From Delphinus delphis (taxonomy: Eukaryota > Chordata > Mammalia > Artiodactyla > Delphinidae): a stretch of 64,000 nucleotides of DNA. Under the pieces are notes generated by a model that saw only the letters and a list, made by a program, of their open reading frames with translations, was not told the origin of the DNA and searched no databases. This document shows positions 22,697 through 35,356 of the stretch, in pieces. The DNA lies in the NCBI RefSeq assembly GCF_949987515.2, contig NC_082689.1, forward strand, positions 66,463,746 through 66,527,745. Direction: 5' to 3'. Every line of letters starts with the position of its first letter. Positions within the stretch are counted from its first letter, which is position 1. Position numbers and translations under genes: made by a program.

Positions 22697-22986
22697 TTAT
22701 TTATTTATTTATTTATTTATTTATTGGCTGTGTTGGGTCTTCGTTTCTGTGCGAGGGCTTTCTCTAGTTGTGGCGAGCGGGGCCCACTCTTCATCGTGGT
22801 GCGCGGGCCTCTCACTGTCGTAGCCTCTCTTGTTGCGGAGCACAAGCTCCAGATGCGCAGGCTCAGTAGTTGTGGCTCACGGTCCTAGTTGCTCCGCGGC
22901 ATGTGGGATCTTCCCAGACCAGGGCTCGAACCCATGTCCCCTGCATTGGCAGGCAGATTCTCAACCACTGTGCCACCAGGGAAGCC
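22697..22986 (-). mobile_element. CHR-type SINE, long form
   Basis: The element is reversed. It starts with a (TTTA)n tail of eight units (about 22698-22725), then 'ggctgtgttgggtcttcg', and ends CCACCAGGGAAGCC. The 17-19 base duplication (C)CAAATTGGTTTCCCTTTG is at 22678-22696 and 22987-23005, among the longest in the window. There is one 'gtagttgtggctcac' unit internally. Confidence 0.95.
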
Positions 22987-23005
22987 CCAAATTGGTTTCC
23001 CTTTG

Positions 23006-23415
23006 AAATAAGCTTGTTTGTAACCATCATCAGTATTTAAAGCACACTGAGCAAATTGCATTAATAATTTATAGAGCAAAAGGTGATACAAATAGGAAAA
23101 GTAGTGGGTTTTTCTTTTTCTTTCTATTGGAAGCAACTGAAAGTGATATGAAGTTGATATTAAAAGTATTTGTGAACTTTGTTAGAAAAGATTTTTTCAA
23201 TAGAAATTTTAGAAGACCTTGATGTGTACCTTTTAGCATGTTTGCTTAGAACAGAAATCTGAAAAATATTATTCTGAGACCTGCCTTGTGTTTCCTATGA
23301 CTTATTATAAAATTACAACATTATAAAATAAGTATTTTTCAAAGGGAATTAACAACAAACAAAAGATAGAATTCAATCCCTTGAAAGTACACTGAGTTGA
23401 GAAGTGATGACCTAG
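23006..23415. other. unassigned sequence
   Basis: No recognised element. It ends with the left CTAG target duplication of the LTR that follows. Confidence 0.35.
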
Positions 23416-24078
23416 TGTAACTGTGCAGGATCCTATGGGGCCTTCCCGGGACAGACTACCACCGCCCCTTATGATGTCTTACACCTGCCTCTTGTCTGCA
23501 GAAAAACTTCAGCCAAAGAATAAATTTAATCAGAGAAGTAAGAAAATGCAGAAAGAAAGGAAAACTGTCAAGCAAGACAAAATAATATCAGTTTAGCCAT
23601 TAAACAAAGTCAAGGAAGGACCTTTAGTTCTTCCTCAAGGGCTAGAGATAATATTCCAAGCCATGTCCTTTGAGCTGTTTTGCAGATACTGAAAACCCCA
23701 CCAGGTGGAAGAAGTTGACTGTTTGCTGACCACAACCCCATAGACCCCAGACCGGTTGGAACCAGAAGGACTAGCTGACCAGAAATTTGTGGCTCAGATC
23801 ACAAGCAAGACATGATGGCTACTTGGAACCACATGATCAAGACAATCATCTCTAAAAATAAGAGACTACCCCCTTCCCAGGAGGTAACCCTTTCCTCTTT
23901 TCCCTGTATAATCTCTGAACAAAACCTGGGGAGTTGGGGAATTGGTTTTCTGAGACAAGAGTCCACCTTCTCCCCAGGATTGAAGGTTTCCTCAATAGTT
24001 ATCTTTCATTTTACCCAATACTTGTCTCTCAGTATTGGATTCTTCAGCGACAAGCAGCCCAACCTGAGTTTGGTTACA
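23416..24078 (+). mobile_element. solo LTR of an endogenous retrovirus, class I-like
   Basis: This 663-base unit starts with TG (TGTAACTGTGCAGG) and ends with CA (TTTGGTTACA). It is bracketed by a perfect 4-base duplication CTAG (23412-23415 and 24079-24082), as gammaretrovirus-like (ERV1) insertions make. Inside are a TATA-like 'ctgtataatctctg' (23903) and the run 'ggattgaaggtttcctcaat' (23979), where a polyadenylation signal would be expected but is degraded. 'ttgtctctcagtattgg' (24022) resembles the R/U5 of such LTRs. No gag, pol or env sequence is next to it, so recombination between two LTRs has left one. I cannot name the exact family. Confidence 0.75.
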
Positions 24079-24082
24079 CTAG

Positions 24083-25132
24083 GTTTGCTGCTGCATATTT
24101 AGCACTTTCCTCAGAACCTCTACTACCAAGCATTGTCCATGACAATGGGTGTTAATGGAATTGAACTTGAATTAGGGTTCCCATTTCAAATCACCAATTA
24201 TCCCATCTGTGCCCCCCAAACTGCCCATGCTGCTGGTCAAGAAAATATGGAGACAAATAAACATCAAGTTCTGAAATGGATAAGGGTTAAGAGTTCCACA
24301 GCTGGCAATAGTAACCCCAATTTTTTTAGTAACAAAAGAATAAACACAAATAAAATTTAATTCTGTCTTAATATTTTAATAATTGCAAATTTGAGGCTAG
24401 ACAATGATACTCTCATTTATAAAGCTTAGAAGCTGAATGAGGTAGTTAGGAACATATCTAAAGGTGACCCCTGAAAGAAGAAGACAGGAGGGAAGAAAAG
24501 AACACGGGAGGGGCAGGGATGAAATCTGCTTTACAGTGTTGCCCAAGGTCAGCCCTGAGGGAAGGTAAGTCATCTGTGTCTGTACTGCCACCTAAATGTC
24601 TGCTTCTGTTCTCACTATGGCCTGTCAGGCTCACCATATAACTCAACAGAGTCAGGTCTTAAAACAAGGAAGTAATATTCTACCCAAGCAATTCTAAACC
24701 GAACTGAATTAATCTGACGCGAGAAAGCAGCTCTTTCAGAGGCTTCAGTGTGAAGGATGGGATTCTTCATCATGCCTGTGCCTTCTTCAAGGCTTCACAT
24801 TCCTGTCCCATGGCATGTGATTGCAATGGAATGCCTAGAAGAGATGGGCTCTAGGAAAGATGTGAGAGGATTCTGGAACTGTCAATAGAAAGGGAGAAAG
24901 AAAGAACTTCTTTATAAAGGAGGTTAGTTCGCCCTAAGGGAAGGACACGTAATTAAATTGACTTTCTTTTCTCTTTACACACACCCTTGTGAGAGTACTT
25001 ATGAAATGGAGGAAGGAAAAGGCAAGAGTTTGAATATTTAATGCAGATGCTGGCAAACCAGCCCTTACTAATCAAACTAACTAGATATGTATAATAGATA
25101 TGTGTTGGTCTAATCTTATGCACGTTCAAAAT
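24083..25132. other. unassigned sequence
   Basis: About 1 kb with no recognised gene or repeat. Small frames (64-75 codons) lack domains. Confidence 0.3.
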
Positions 25133-25142
25133 AGAACCTGTT

Positions 25143-25374
25143 GTTTCTTGTTTGTTTTTTTTGTTTGTTTTCTTTTTGTTTTTGCGGTACGCAGGCCTCT
25201 CACTGTTGTGGCTTCTCCCGTTGCGGAGCACAGGCTCCAGACACGCAGGCTCAGCGGCCATGGCTCACGGGCCCAGCTGCTACGCGGCATGTGGGATCCT
25301 CCCGGACCGCGGCACGAACCCGTGTCCCCTGCATGGGCAGGCGGACTCTCAACCAGGCGCCACCAGGGAAGCCC
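25143..25374 (-). mobile_element. CHR-type SINE, short form, with small deletion
   Basis: The element is reversed, with a T/TTTG-rich tail and GCGGTACGCAGGCC, ending in CCACCAGGGAAGCCC. The usual 'aaccactgcgccacc' reads AACCAGGCGCCACC here, a small internal loss just before the end. The duplication AGAACCTGTT is at 25133-25142 and 25375-25384. Confidence 0.94.
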
Positions 25375-25384
25375 AGAACCTGTT

Positions 25385-26470
25385 TTTAAACAGGTCATTC
25401 CGACTAAGAAACAGATAACTGAAGCGGGTACAATAAGCTTACTGTGAAACAATGTTATTAGTTGCCAAATCAAGAATTAATGTGACTAAAATATTCTCTG
25501 ATGGAAAGTGTTTTGATACTGAGGATTAATTATTTCTTCCAGAAAGTCCATATGCCACAAATAGCCTTTTCTGAGGAACCAACTGATTTAAATAGAAGAG
25601 ATATTTTATCCTACAGACAAGGATTTAATTTCCAAGAACAGGGCATCTAAAGTGAGCTATATTAGCTTTCCTTTATATCATCTCCTACCCCTTCTTCCGG
25701 TCTCAAAGAAAAAAACATTCTTGAACCTTCCCTGTCTTGTCTCCTGTAGGAATTTTATTTATTTTTTTGTTTCTTTTTTCTTCATTTTCTCTCTACTGAC
25801 TTTATATCCTTACTCTGTGAAGGGGCTGAGGTTTCTCTAACCCTAACTAAAATCGAACTTTACCCCTCAAGATTAAAAAATGTTATCTTTATTTCCTTTC
25901 ACTGGTAAATGTCTTAAAATCTAAAATCACTCTTCAGCTTTCTGTTTCCCATTTAGTCCTCTGTCCAAGCCCATGTCTATGCAAATCTACTAAACCTCTT
26001 CTTTTAAAATCCATCCATGACCTAATAATAACAAAGTCCATCAACTCCTACCTTATTCTCTTATTAATCACTTTATGGGTTTGCTATTGGTAGTCAGTTT
26101 AACTGCTTTGTCTCCTATGACACTGTTATTACTCTAATTTATCCCATTATTTTTTTACAATCAATTAATATTCTCTCTAAACTTGTTTTACTCCACCTAC
26201 TCTTGAAGTTATATCCCAGTCATCTTCACTCCACTTTTATTCCCTATTGATGTTCATTTATGTGTGACCTAATTCTTGCCAGAGCTTCATACATCCATAT
26301 ATTCAGCTTTACCTTCTAATCTGACACTTGGATGTAAAATTTTCAACTTCTTCCAGAACACCTCTATGTGAGAGTATGTGTTAGTATGTAAAAGCATAAC
26401 ATCAAAAGCCAGATTCATTATCCTTACTTTTATTGCTCCAAGGGAAAAAAATACAACACCCTCACGCTTC
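25385..26470. other. unassigned sequence
   Basis: Pyrimidine-rich parts near 25700-26250 could be a very old L2 relic, but no clear landmarks allow a call. No coding feature. Confidence 0.3.
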
Positions 26471-26479
26471 AACAGATTG

Positions 26480-26960
26480 GATTATTTACCATTCTTTATG
26501 ATTTCCCTATATAATGTCCAATAGTTCACTATTTCTTTGTATTTGCCTGCCTCACCTTTGTGCCTGGAAAGAACAACTTTATATTTTTATTAAATTATAC
26601 CCAACTCACTCTTAAAGATATAATTTAACTATCATATCCCCTTAACATCATTTTCTCTGGGCTCTAACTTCCTCATGGACAGAAATTGTGACTGTTGGCT
26701 TATTCTGAATCTAAGGATGTACACAGTGCCTGGCACCAGATAGGTGCTCATATACCTGTCCCATTCACTTTCCCACCCTTCTTCATTTTCATTCTGATGT
26801 TTATAATATTTTGAGCTATAGTACTATCTGTACATGCACATTTCCATGTTAAACTCCATGAGATAAACTATGTACCTTTGTTTATATCTCAATCTGTACC
26901 ATGGACAGTTCTTGGCAGGTCTGTGGTACTCTGTAAATGTTGTATGTAAAAGTGACATAT
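26480..26960 (+). mobile_element. L2-like 3' fragment
   Basis: 'cctcatggacagaaattgtg' (26672) and 'agtgcctggcaccagatagg' (26727) match the usual 3' end wording of L2 ('...gacagggactgtg...cagtgcctggcacatagtagg'). A second similar motif at about 26905-26940 suggests two overlapping fragments. Diverged. Confidence 0.45.
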
Positions 26961-27317
26961 TTTAATCTCCTTTTTTCCCCTCAAGATATTGAAGAAGTAG
27001 GGTGCAGCCTGTGCACAAGAGGTTAAAAAAAAAAAGGAAGGCGAGGGCATGAGAGGATGTTCTTGTAGGGGTCAGTCGACCATACTTATAGTCTGTTCTA
27101 TTAGGTAGGAGGAATAGAGTTGGGAGCTAGTATGTGACCACCCATATCATTCATGGGCATAGAGTAGAATAACATACCTCATTGAATGGGGAAAGAAAAA
27201 TACTAAGAAACAGAGAATCTCCATAGTTGTTGTTTTAGTTTTCTTGGATGCCTTGTCAAGAGCCCTGAGAAAATTGAACACTGTATATAATATACCATTG
27301 AGCACAAAATTTGCCCA

Positions 27318-27319
<2 letters not shown>

Positions 27320-27356
<37 letters not shown>
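27320..27356. repeat. (CA)n microsatellite
   Basis: About 17 uninterrupted CA units, bounded by 'gcccaga' and 'gagtcaat'. Both strands are open across it and create spurious frames of 64-101 codons. It is likely to be length-variable. Confidence 0.97.
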
Positions 27357-27359
<3 letters not shown>

Positions 27360-27439
27360 CAATATCAGCACACCTGGTATATGCCATTTGGATATGTTCA
27401 CACTAGAGGTAAATTGTGTTACTGCTATGAAAGATTGAA

Positions 27440-27600
27440 CACTGTCTGCCAATCAGCGTTCTATCTTGCCTATGATTCTAGTTATGTGGCTCTGGGAATT
27501 CCACTTAATCTCTCGGCCATAAGTGTTTTTAGTTAAATAATGAGATAGATAAATGCTAATAATCTGTGTTCCTAGAATTTTTTCATGTATATAGAATTGT
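27440..27600 (+). mobile_element. probable MIR SINE relic
   Basis: 'tatgtggctctgggaattcc' then 'acttaatctctcggc' resembles the MIR core ('tgtgaccttgggcaagtcacttaacctctctgtgcc'). It is weak and heavily mutated. Confidence 0.45.
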
Positions 27601-30600
27601 ATGGAACTTAAATCTCTTTATAGATTCCAAATGTCAAAGAATGAATTTTTTTTTCTCGGTGGTTTGAACCATTCTGTAAAATCATTCTCCATAGCTTTCA
27701 CAACCTCTGACACAGCACAACTACCAGTTTACAGAAAAAATGATGAGTAAGATAGAAACAGCCTTCTGCACCCTCCACCTGCCACCTCCACCACCGGCAC
27801 CACACACATCCATACAGACACACTGCTCTTTCGAAAGAGGAAGGAATGAGATATTTAAAAACAATCTTACCAAAATAATTTTTAAATATTTTTAAATTTC
27901 ATTATAAATTCATCTAAATGACAGTTGGGACTTTTAAATACAGGATTTCTATATTGCTTTCTTCCTGTTAATTTTATAATAACAAAAAGAGAATTTAGGG
28001 GAAAGCATGAGAAGCAGCAGAAAAGCAAGGCGGTTGCATGCAATTTCCAGCTCCTGAGTCATTCCACTCTTTAGCACAGCTAATGTCACATGATGAAAAA
28101 TAATTTTAAATGTGAGCATCTTATACAACATCAACTATTTTAAATGGTCACAGTCCTATCATCACAAATCCACCACAATCTAAGAAAAATTCATTTTCTC
28201 AGCAATTAATTTGTTTTCAGTTTACTCCTCACATCCATACTGGAGGGAGGAGGCAGGGTCTGTACCATCATTCCAAGTCTACTAAGCACATTACATAAAT
28301 CTTCCACTCATGTAGGAGAAATGACTTACATATTTTTCCTAAAAGGGAAAAAAGCATAAATAATCTGTACCATCATTACTGGCAGGAATTGTTCAGAAGG
28401 CCTTTGGGCTCAAGGTGTTGGCGTGCCTCGGAGGCTGCTATCAGAAGGCTCAGCCCTGGGCTTTGGCAAAGGAACTGCCATGTTAATCTGCTTCATTACA
28501 TTTCTACAATTTGTTCACCCCATTAAGGAGCAGTGTTTGCCTTGTGAAAGGAAGATCTATCCTTCACTTTGAAAGCTTTACCTTCAAAAGGTATACAAAT
28601 ATGGCCACAGATAGACACTAAAGACCAGAAAGCCAAAGAAATATTAAAATACAGCACGTCAGAGTCAGAGCTCATTTCAGTCTAAGAAGATTTAAAGATG
28701 CAGAACAGCCAGAATTACAGCTTTTTAATCTCTTAGATCAAAATCTAAGCTCACAAAGCACACATTTTAAATGTCATCATTAACATAAATAACAATTCAT
28801 TGAAAGGTCAACGATAGAATCATGTTGGCTTACCTGAAATAAAGGGAATTGTAAATCATAGATCAGAATCCACGTATGTGTTAAATACAATATTCTCCAA
28901 CACAGTTATTCAGAATTCCCACTAGAGCAGAAAGTAAAATCTCACGTGTTCCATCCTCACTGAAGGAGAAAAAACAAGAAAGAACGACCGCAGCATCCTC
29001 TCTGTTTCTGCCTTAGCTTTCTGTTCTGACACATACTCAATGGTACCCACTGTCTGTTAGAAAGCAGCATGCTAAATTTAAAAAATAAATAAATAAATAT
29101 AAGGCAGCATCTTACATGACAGCTCCATCTCCTGGCCAAAAGTGGAATCATTTTCATTAATGATCCCTTGGCAATGCCACATCTAGTAAGTTTGATGTGG
29201 TTATAGCCCATAATTTCACTGTATTTGAAATCAACTACCTTAATTAATTGTAAAGTAAACATTTCAGAAGGATTAGCGTAAGATTTTTTTTTAATTTGTA
29301 GTCCTACTTTGGGATTTACTTCAACTTACTTACATTGTATTTAAATTAAATGGAACCTTGTCATAGCATTATCAAAAATTTACTGCTTACCTAAAAACTT
29401 ATTTAACTTTATTTGCCATCTGCAAAAATAATATATATGTCCTACAAAATAATTTTGGATGTCAAATTTATATTTCTTGAACACCACTTTGTGGAGATAT
29501 ATAAGTTTTTGCTACTAGAGAAATTCGGCATTATGTTGTTGTTATTAATGTTATTTGGGGGTGTTAAAGGATTGAAGTTAACGCAGGACAATGAAATTAA
29601 TAAAAGGCAAACTAGAAGATCTTTAGTTGACTCAAGCTTTTTAAGATATTTCAAAATATACAAATATCAAATTACATGCTACATGAAATTTGATAATTGT
29701 AGTACCCTATAGTGTGTAGTTATATCTTATTAGAAGGATAAGAGAAAAATTAAATTATTATAAGAATGCATTTAGTAAATAACATCAGTTATACTGAGCA
29801 TATTATGTGCTCGATATGTATTCGTTTATTTTTTCTATGGTTAATTGTGAAGTCCTGGTTAATTGTTAAATTTTGAAATAAACATATAGATTGTCCTTCT
29901 TCAACATTTTCACAATACCATTTAAATTTGAAGACATATGTATGAACTAAAGTTCTCCCTACTAGTCTGATATTCCGAAGCCTTTCACTCGCTGCCACCT
30001 CAGAAACACTGTGACGCTGTCCGAGGTGCTGAAAACCACTTTCAGAACTCAAAGGTTCTAGGTCTTAAACTGGTCTGAAATGTTGTCTTTGTAATATTTC
30101 ACATAAATTTTATTTTAACAGTACTATATAATTCAGAATAAGTGACAGTATCTAAGATACAAATGTCTAAGTAATATTTTATCCACAGAATATATAGTAT
30201 ACATATTGACCAGAAGCCATAATGCAGATGAATCTATTCAATAAAAATATGATTATAAGTCACACTTTCTTTGGATCCTCCACATAATATTTCATTTTAT
30301 TCTTGATGATGTTATATTATGCAGATTGTTCCAGCATAAGTTCCCACATTGAATAGATGAAGTTATTTAAGTCTACTCTTCAGTAATTCGCTCAGAGTTA
30401 ATTAATAAGCAAGTCAGAAGAACAAACCTGGTTCTCTAAATTTTACCTTACTTCTATTTCTATAATATCATTAAGATATATTTGTATTATTTTAAAAATA
30501 CATAATAACATTGCACAACTAAAAAATTAAAGTGATTTGGCAGATCAAATTATTTAAATATGTACACTCAAACTATTCCCTCTCATAAGTTTCCTGCAAA

Positions 30601-31250
30601 AACAGGATACTGTTATAATCCCTCAGGGCACGTAAGTTATGATACTTTCTCTTAAATTTTTCAGCAAAGCACTCCTAATGGTCAAAAAAGATTGAACTCA
30701 TAAGATTAGAATCTGAGATGCCACAAACATGAAATATCACTGAAGCTTCACTTTATCTTTAAAATCATGGAAACTTTATAATAATTTATGTAACATTTAA
30801 ACACTTTTCTTAAAATATTAATTATTATCCCATTATTTTGAATGTAAGTTTTACCCTTTAGGAAGATGTGCCTAACTTATCTCGGGATTTTATGGACCTC
30901 CAGGCATCCCACGACATGCTCCTGGGACACAATACCCCCAGTGTGAGGACTATGAGATTATGGGACATAAAATCAATTTATCTCGGCAAATAGGTAATTA
31001 CTTAAAAGTTTTTTTTCATGTATTCCTTTCCAGCATAAAATTTCAGGTTTGACTAATCCCAAAACTAGGAGTTCAATATTAATAATTGATACCTTAAAAA
31101 ATTATAAAATATATTTGCATTCTTCATTTTTACTGTGCTCTGTAAAAGTCACTGTGGCAAATTGTAAATATTGTCACAATCCTTTTCTCCTCCTCATGTT
31201 CATGTTTTTTGCAATGTGAGTACCATTAAGAGATGGAGACTATTTTTTCA
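27601..31250. other. 3.6 kb of mostly unique, gene-free DNA
   Basis: I recognised no transposable element, RNA or coding exon here. AAATAAATAAATAAATA at 29082-29098 is a small simple repeat. The stretch 28380-28900 has balanced composition and no repeat signature, and is discussed as possible conserved non-coding DNA. Confidence 0.35.
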
Positions 31251-31253
31251 TCT

Positions 31254-33176
31254 TTTTTTTTTTAACATCTTTATTGGAGTATAATTGCTTTACAATGGTG
31301 TGTTAGTTTCTGCTTTATAACAAAGTGAATCAGCTATACATATACATATGTTCCCATATCTCTTCCCTCTTGCATCTCCCTCCCTCCCACCCTCCCTATC
31401 CCACCTCTCTAGGTGGTCACAAAGCACTAAGCTGATCTCCCTGTGCAATGCAGCTGCTTCCCACTAGCTATCTATTTTATATTTGGTAGTGTATATATGT
31501 CCATGCCACTCTCTCACTTTGTCCCAGCTTACCCTTCCCCCTCCCCATATCCTCAAGTCCATTCTCTAGTAGGTCTGTGTCTTTATTCCCATCTTGTCCC
31601 TAGGTGCTTCATGACCTTTTTTTTTTTTTCTCTTAGATTCCATATATATGTGTTAGCATACGGTATTTGTTTCTCTCTTTCTGACTTACTTCACTCCGTA
31701 TGACAGACTCCAGGTCCATCAACCTCACTACAAATAACTCAATTTCGTTCCTTTTTATAGCTGAGTAATATTCCATTGTATATATGTGCCACATCTTCTT
31801 TATCCATTCATCTGTTGATGGACACTTAGGTTGCTTCCATGTCCTGGCTATTGTAAACAGAGCTTCAATGAACATTGTGGTACATGACTCTTTTTGAATT
31901 GTGGTTTTCTCAGGGTATATGCCCAGTAGTGGGATTGCTGGGTCATATGGTAGTTCTATTTTTAGTTTTTTAAGGAACCTCCATACTTTCTCCATAGTGG
32001 CTGTATCAATTTACATTACCACCAACAGTGCAAGAGGGTTCCCTCTTCTCCACACCCTCTCCAGCATTTATTGCTTGTAGATTTTTTGATGATGGCCATT
32101 CTGACCAGTGTGAGATATCTCATTGTAGTTTTGATTTGCATTTCTCTAATGATTAATGATGTTGAGCATCCTTTCATGTGTTTGTTGGCAATCTGTATAT
32201 TGTCTTTGGAGAAATGTCTATTTAGGTCTTCTGCCCATTTTTGGATTCCTATACACTAACGATGAAAAATCTGAAAGTGAAATTAAGGAAATACTCCCAT
32301 TTACCATTGCAACAAAAAGAATAAAATATCTAGGAATAAACCTACCTGAGACAAAAGACCTGTATGCAGAAAATTATAAGACACTGATGAAAGAAATTAA
32401 AGGTGATACAAATAGATAGAGAGATATACCATGTTCTTAGATTGGAAGAATCAACATTGTGAAAATGACTATACTACCCAAAGCAATCTACAGATTGAGT
32501 GCAACCCCTATCAAACTACCACTGGCATTTTTCACAGAACTAGAACAAAAAAATTTCACAATTTATATGGAAACACAAAAGACCTTGAATAGCCAAAGCG
32601 ATCTTGAGAAAGAAAAATGGAGATGGAGGAATCAGGCTCCCTGACTTCAGACTATACTACAAAGCTACAGTAATCAAGGCAGTATGGTAGTTGCACAAAA
32701 ACAGAAAGATAGATAAATGGAACAGATAGAAAGCCCAGAGATAAACCCACGCACATATGGTCACCTTATCTTTGATAAAGGAGGCAAGAATATACAGTGG
32801 AGAAAAGACAGCCTCTTCAATAAGTGGTGCTGAGGAAACTGGACAGGTACATGTAAAAGTATGAAATTAGAACACTCCCTAACACCATACACAAAAATAA
32901 ACTCAAAATGGATTAAAGACCTAAATGTAAGGCCAGACACTATCAAACTCTTAGCCGAAAACATAGGCAGAACACTCTGTGACATAAATCACAGCAAGAT
33001 CCTTTTTGACCCACCTCCTAGAGAAATGGAAATAAAAACAAAAATAAACAAACGGGACCTAATGAAAGTTAAAAGCTTTTGCAGAGCAAAGGAAACCATA
33101 AACAAGATGAAAAGACAACCCTCAGAGTGGGAGAAAATATTTGCAACTGACAAAGGATTAATCTCCAAAATTTTTT
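31254..33176 (-). mobile_element. L1 with 5' inversion (twin-primed), 1.9 kb
   Basis: The left part (31254-32239) is the antisense of a young L1: T tail, 3' UTR, then the ORF2 C-terminus. A 120-codon minus frame at 31633-31995 holds MWHIYTMEYYSAIKRNEIE. At 32240 the sequence switches abruptly to the plus sense of ORF2 (from 'attcctatacactaacgatg' to 'ggattaatctccaaaat', 33170). The plus part ends about 60 bases before the minus part begins in L1 order. One element was therefore inserted in minus orientation with its 5' part inverted and a small junction loss. Matching TTTTTTC-type flanks at about 31232 and 33170 suggest a short duplication but are low-complexity. Confidence 0.93.
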
Positions 33177-33824
33177 CTTTTATCTGAGCTGATCTCATGA
33201 TTTGGCAATAAAATGTAATGAAAGTGACATTGTTCTAGTGTAATCTTCGAAATTTCTTTCATACTTCTGCTTTCTCTCTTGGCGCCCTCTCTGACCACCA
33301 TATGAACAAGTCTGCACCTGCCTAGCGGAGGACATGAGACGACATGGAGCAGAGACAGTTTCCCAGTTGTGAATTTCTAAGAACAGCTAGTCCCAAGCTG
33401 ACCTGGCAGCTGATGCAAGTGAACTAGCAAATCCAGCCTAAGATCAATTGAGTCTAGCCAGGGTCAGCCAAACCAAAAAAACGATGAAATAACTAAATGT
33501 TTGTTTGCATTAGATCCAATTTCTTCATGTTCAATCCAATGGTGCATTTGCAATTATAGTATTAAAAAGCATTTGAAACATTTGCTTACTTCCTTCTTCT
33601 TGAAATACTTTCTCCCCTTGCTTTTGCTTGGCAGCATCCTATAATGTAGTTCATCTATATATGGCTGCTTCTTCTCTTTGTCCTTTGCTGATTTTCCCTC
33701 CATTTCCCTAGCTCTGAACATTGACAGGCTCCAGAAAACAATCTCTGACAACTCCCAAATTATTGTTCTAGCTTGGCTCCTGAACTCCAGACTTAGTATA
33801 TTCAAATGCCATTCATCATTTTCA
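33177..33824. other. unassigned sequence
   Basis: No recognised repeat. An 83-codon minus frame at 33554-33805 shows only a Lys-rich end and no domain. Confidence 0.3.
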
Positions 33825-34665
33825 TGCCCTTTTAACTTAACATGTCAAAAATGAGCTTCTCCATCTCCAGTTAATAGCAATTCCATCTTTTCAATTACTT
33901 AGATCAAAACTTTATGTCACCTTTGACTCTTACTTTCATATTCCACATTATCAGTTTGTGAGTACTGTTAACTTCAAAATGTATCCAGAATCTAATTCAC
34001 TACTTCACTAGTTTATCTTGACATAAGCGAGCATCATTTCTATTTTGTATTTATGAAATTCTTCTTAACTTATTTCTTTCTCTACCTCTTCTTTTGCCTT
34101 TGCTACAATCTCTTCTTAACACAGAAACTAGAGTAATCCTACTAAACTGTAAGTCGTACAATGTACTCTTCTCAAAATTTTCCAGTGGCCACCATTCTCC
34201 CTCAGAATAAAGCCAAGGACAGTCTAATGGGCCTCTTTACTACTCTGATTTATTTTCTAGTTACCCTTGCCTTCACTCACTCTACTCCAACCTTTCTGGT
34301 TTTGTTGCAGTTAAACATGGCAGCAATTCTCCTTCTTTAGGAAATTCCCATCTTTTGATCTCCTTGCCTGGAATACTCTTACATGGGCTCCTCATAGCTC
34401 ACTCCCTCTCATTCCGGGTCAAGACTCAGAGCTACTTCCTCAGTGAGGCTAGCCCTGACCCCTAACAGTACACCCTAATCCTTCTTCTGTTTTTATTTTT
34501 CCCTGCAGCTGACATACTATACATTTTGTTTACTGTTGCCTCTTCTACGGAAAACGTAAACTCCATGAAGGCAGAGATGTTTTTTTCATTCACTGCTATA
34601 AACCTGGTTCATAAAACAGTACTTGGAACATAAAAGCTGCCCAAATAATGAATGAATATCTTAGA
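33825..34665 (+). mobile_element. L2 3' fragment
   Basis: L2 landmarks occur in order: 'acatgtcaaaaatgagcttc' (33840), 'aaaatgtatccagaatctaa' (33977), 'actagagtaatcctactaaa' (34127), 'ttccagtggccaccattctcc' region (34180-34200), 'cttgcctggaatactcttac' (34362), 'tcctcagtgaggctagccc' (34437) and the terminal 'aatgaatgaatatc' (34648). It covers the end of the reverse transcriptase through the 3' end but has no open frame. The order and length make this one of the clearer L2 copies. Confidence 0.8.
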
Positions 34666-35354
34666 CACAGAATATGCATTTTTATTAATACATCATGGAA
34701 ATGTTATTTATATTTATGTGTGAACTTCTATGTTCTTATGAATATGTCTGTCACAGAGTGTGAAATCAATGAGGTAAATAGCATGTTCTTTGATTAAACT
34801 ATCATCCAGGATCTAAACAGAAAGTTGGAAATATAGTGGGTATTCAATAAATAAATTGAGTTAATTACATAAATGTTGAAATTAGACCACTAAGCTTTTT
34901 TGAATTATTTTCCATAAGTTCTGAAAAAAATCTTGCTAAAATATCATTGAACAACTCATTTCATGTTAGCATGCTTTCCCAGACTTTGAAGGAGACCTTG
35001 AACTGACTTTGAAAAGACTATTATAACTTTATTTTTATTAAAAAATGTTTATTCTCATCTAGAATAGTTTTAGCTACTTAAAAATAAGTTGTAAAAATAT
35101 AAGCAATGTTTCCCATGGGGTGTGTGTGTGTGTGTGTGTGTGTGTATCTATACCTATCTGTCTGAGAGAATATATACACATGTATATTCTAAAATCAACT
35201 TGAGTTGATGTTCATTTGGCTAACAACAACAAAGAAACAACACATAATTTCTTAATGATATATCTCTCTGGCACTGCTTTAATCATAAAATCTACAGTTT
35301 TATTTTGGCGGCTTGATTTTCAAAATTACTTTAAATTTTACGGGATAAAACAAG
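34666..35354. other. unassigned sequence with a (TG)n microsatellite
   Basis: A (TG)n run of about 13 units lies at 35119-35146, followed by TA-rich sequence. Nothing else was recognised. Confidence 0.5.
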
Positions 35355-35356
35355 TG

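Noticed and set aside
27147..27452. 101-codon minus frame with a VCVCVC run
   Set aside because: Created by the (CA)n microsatellite.
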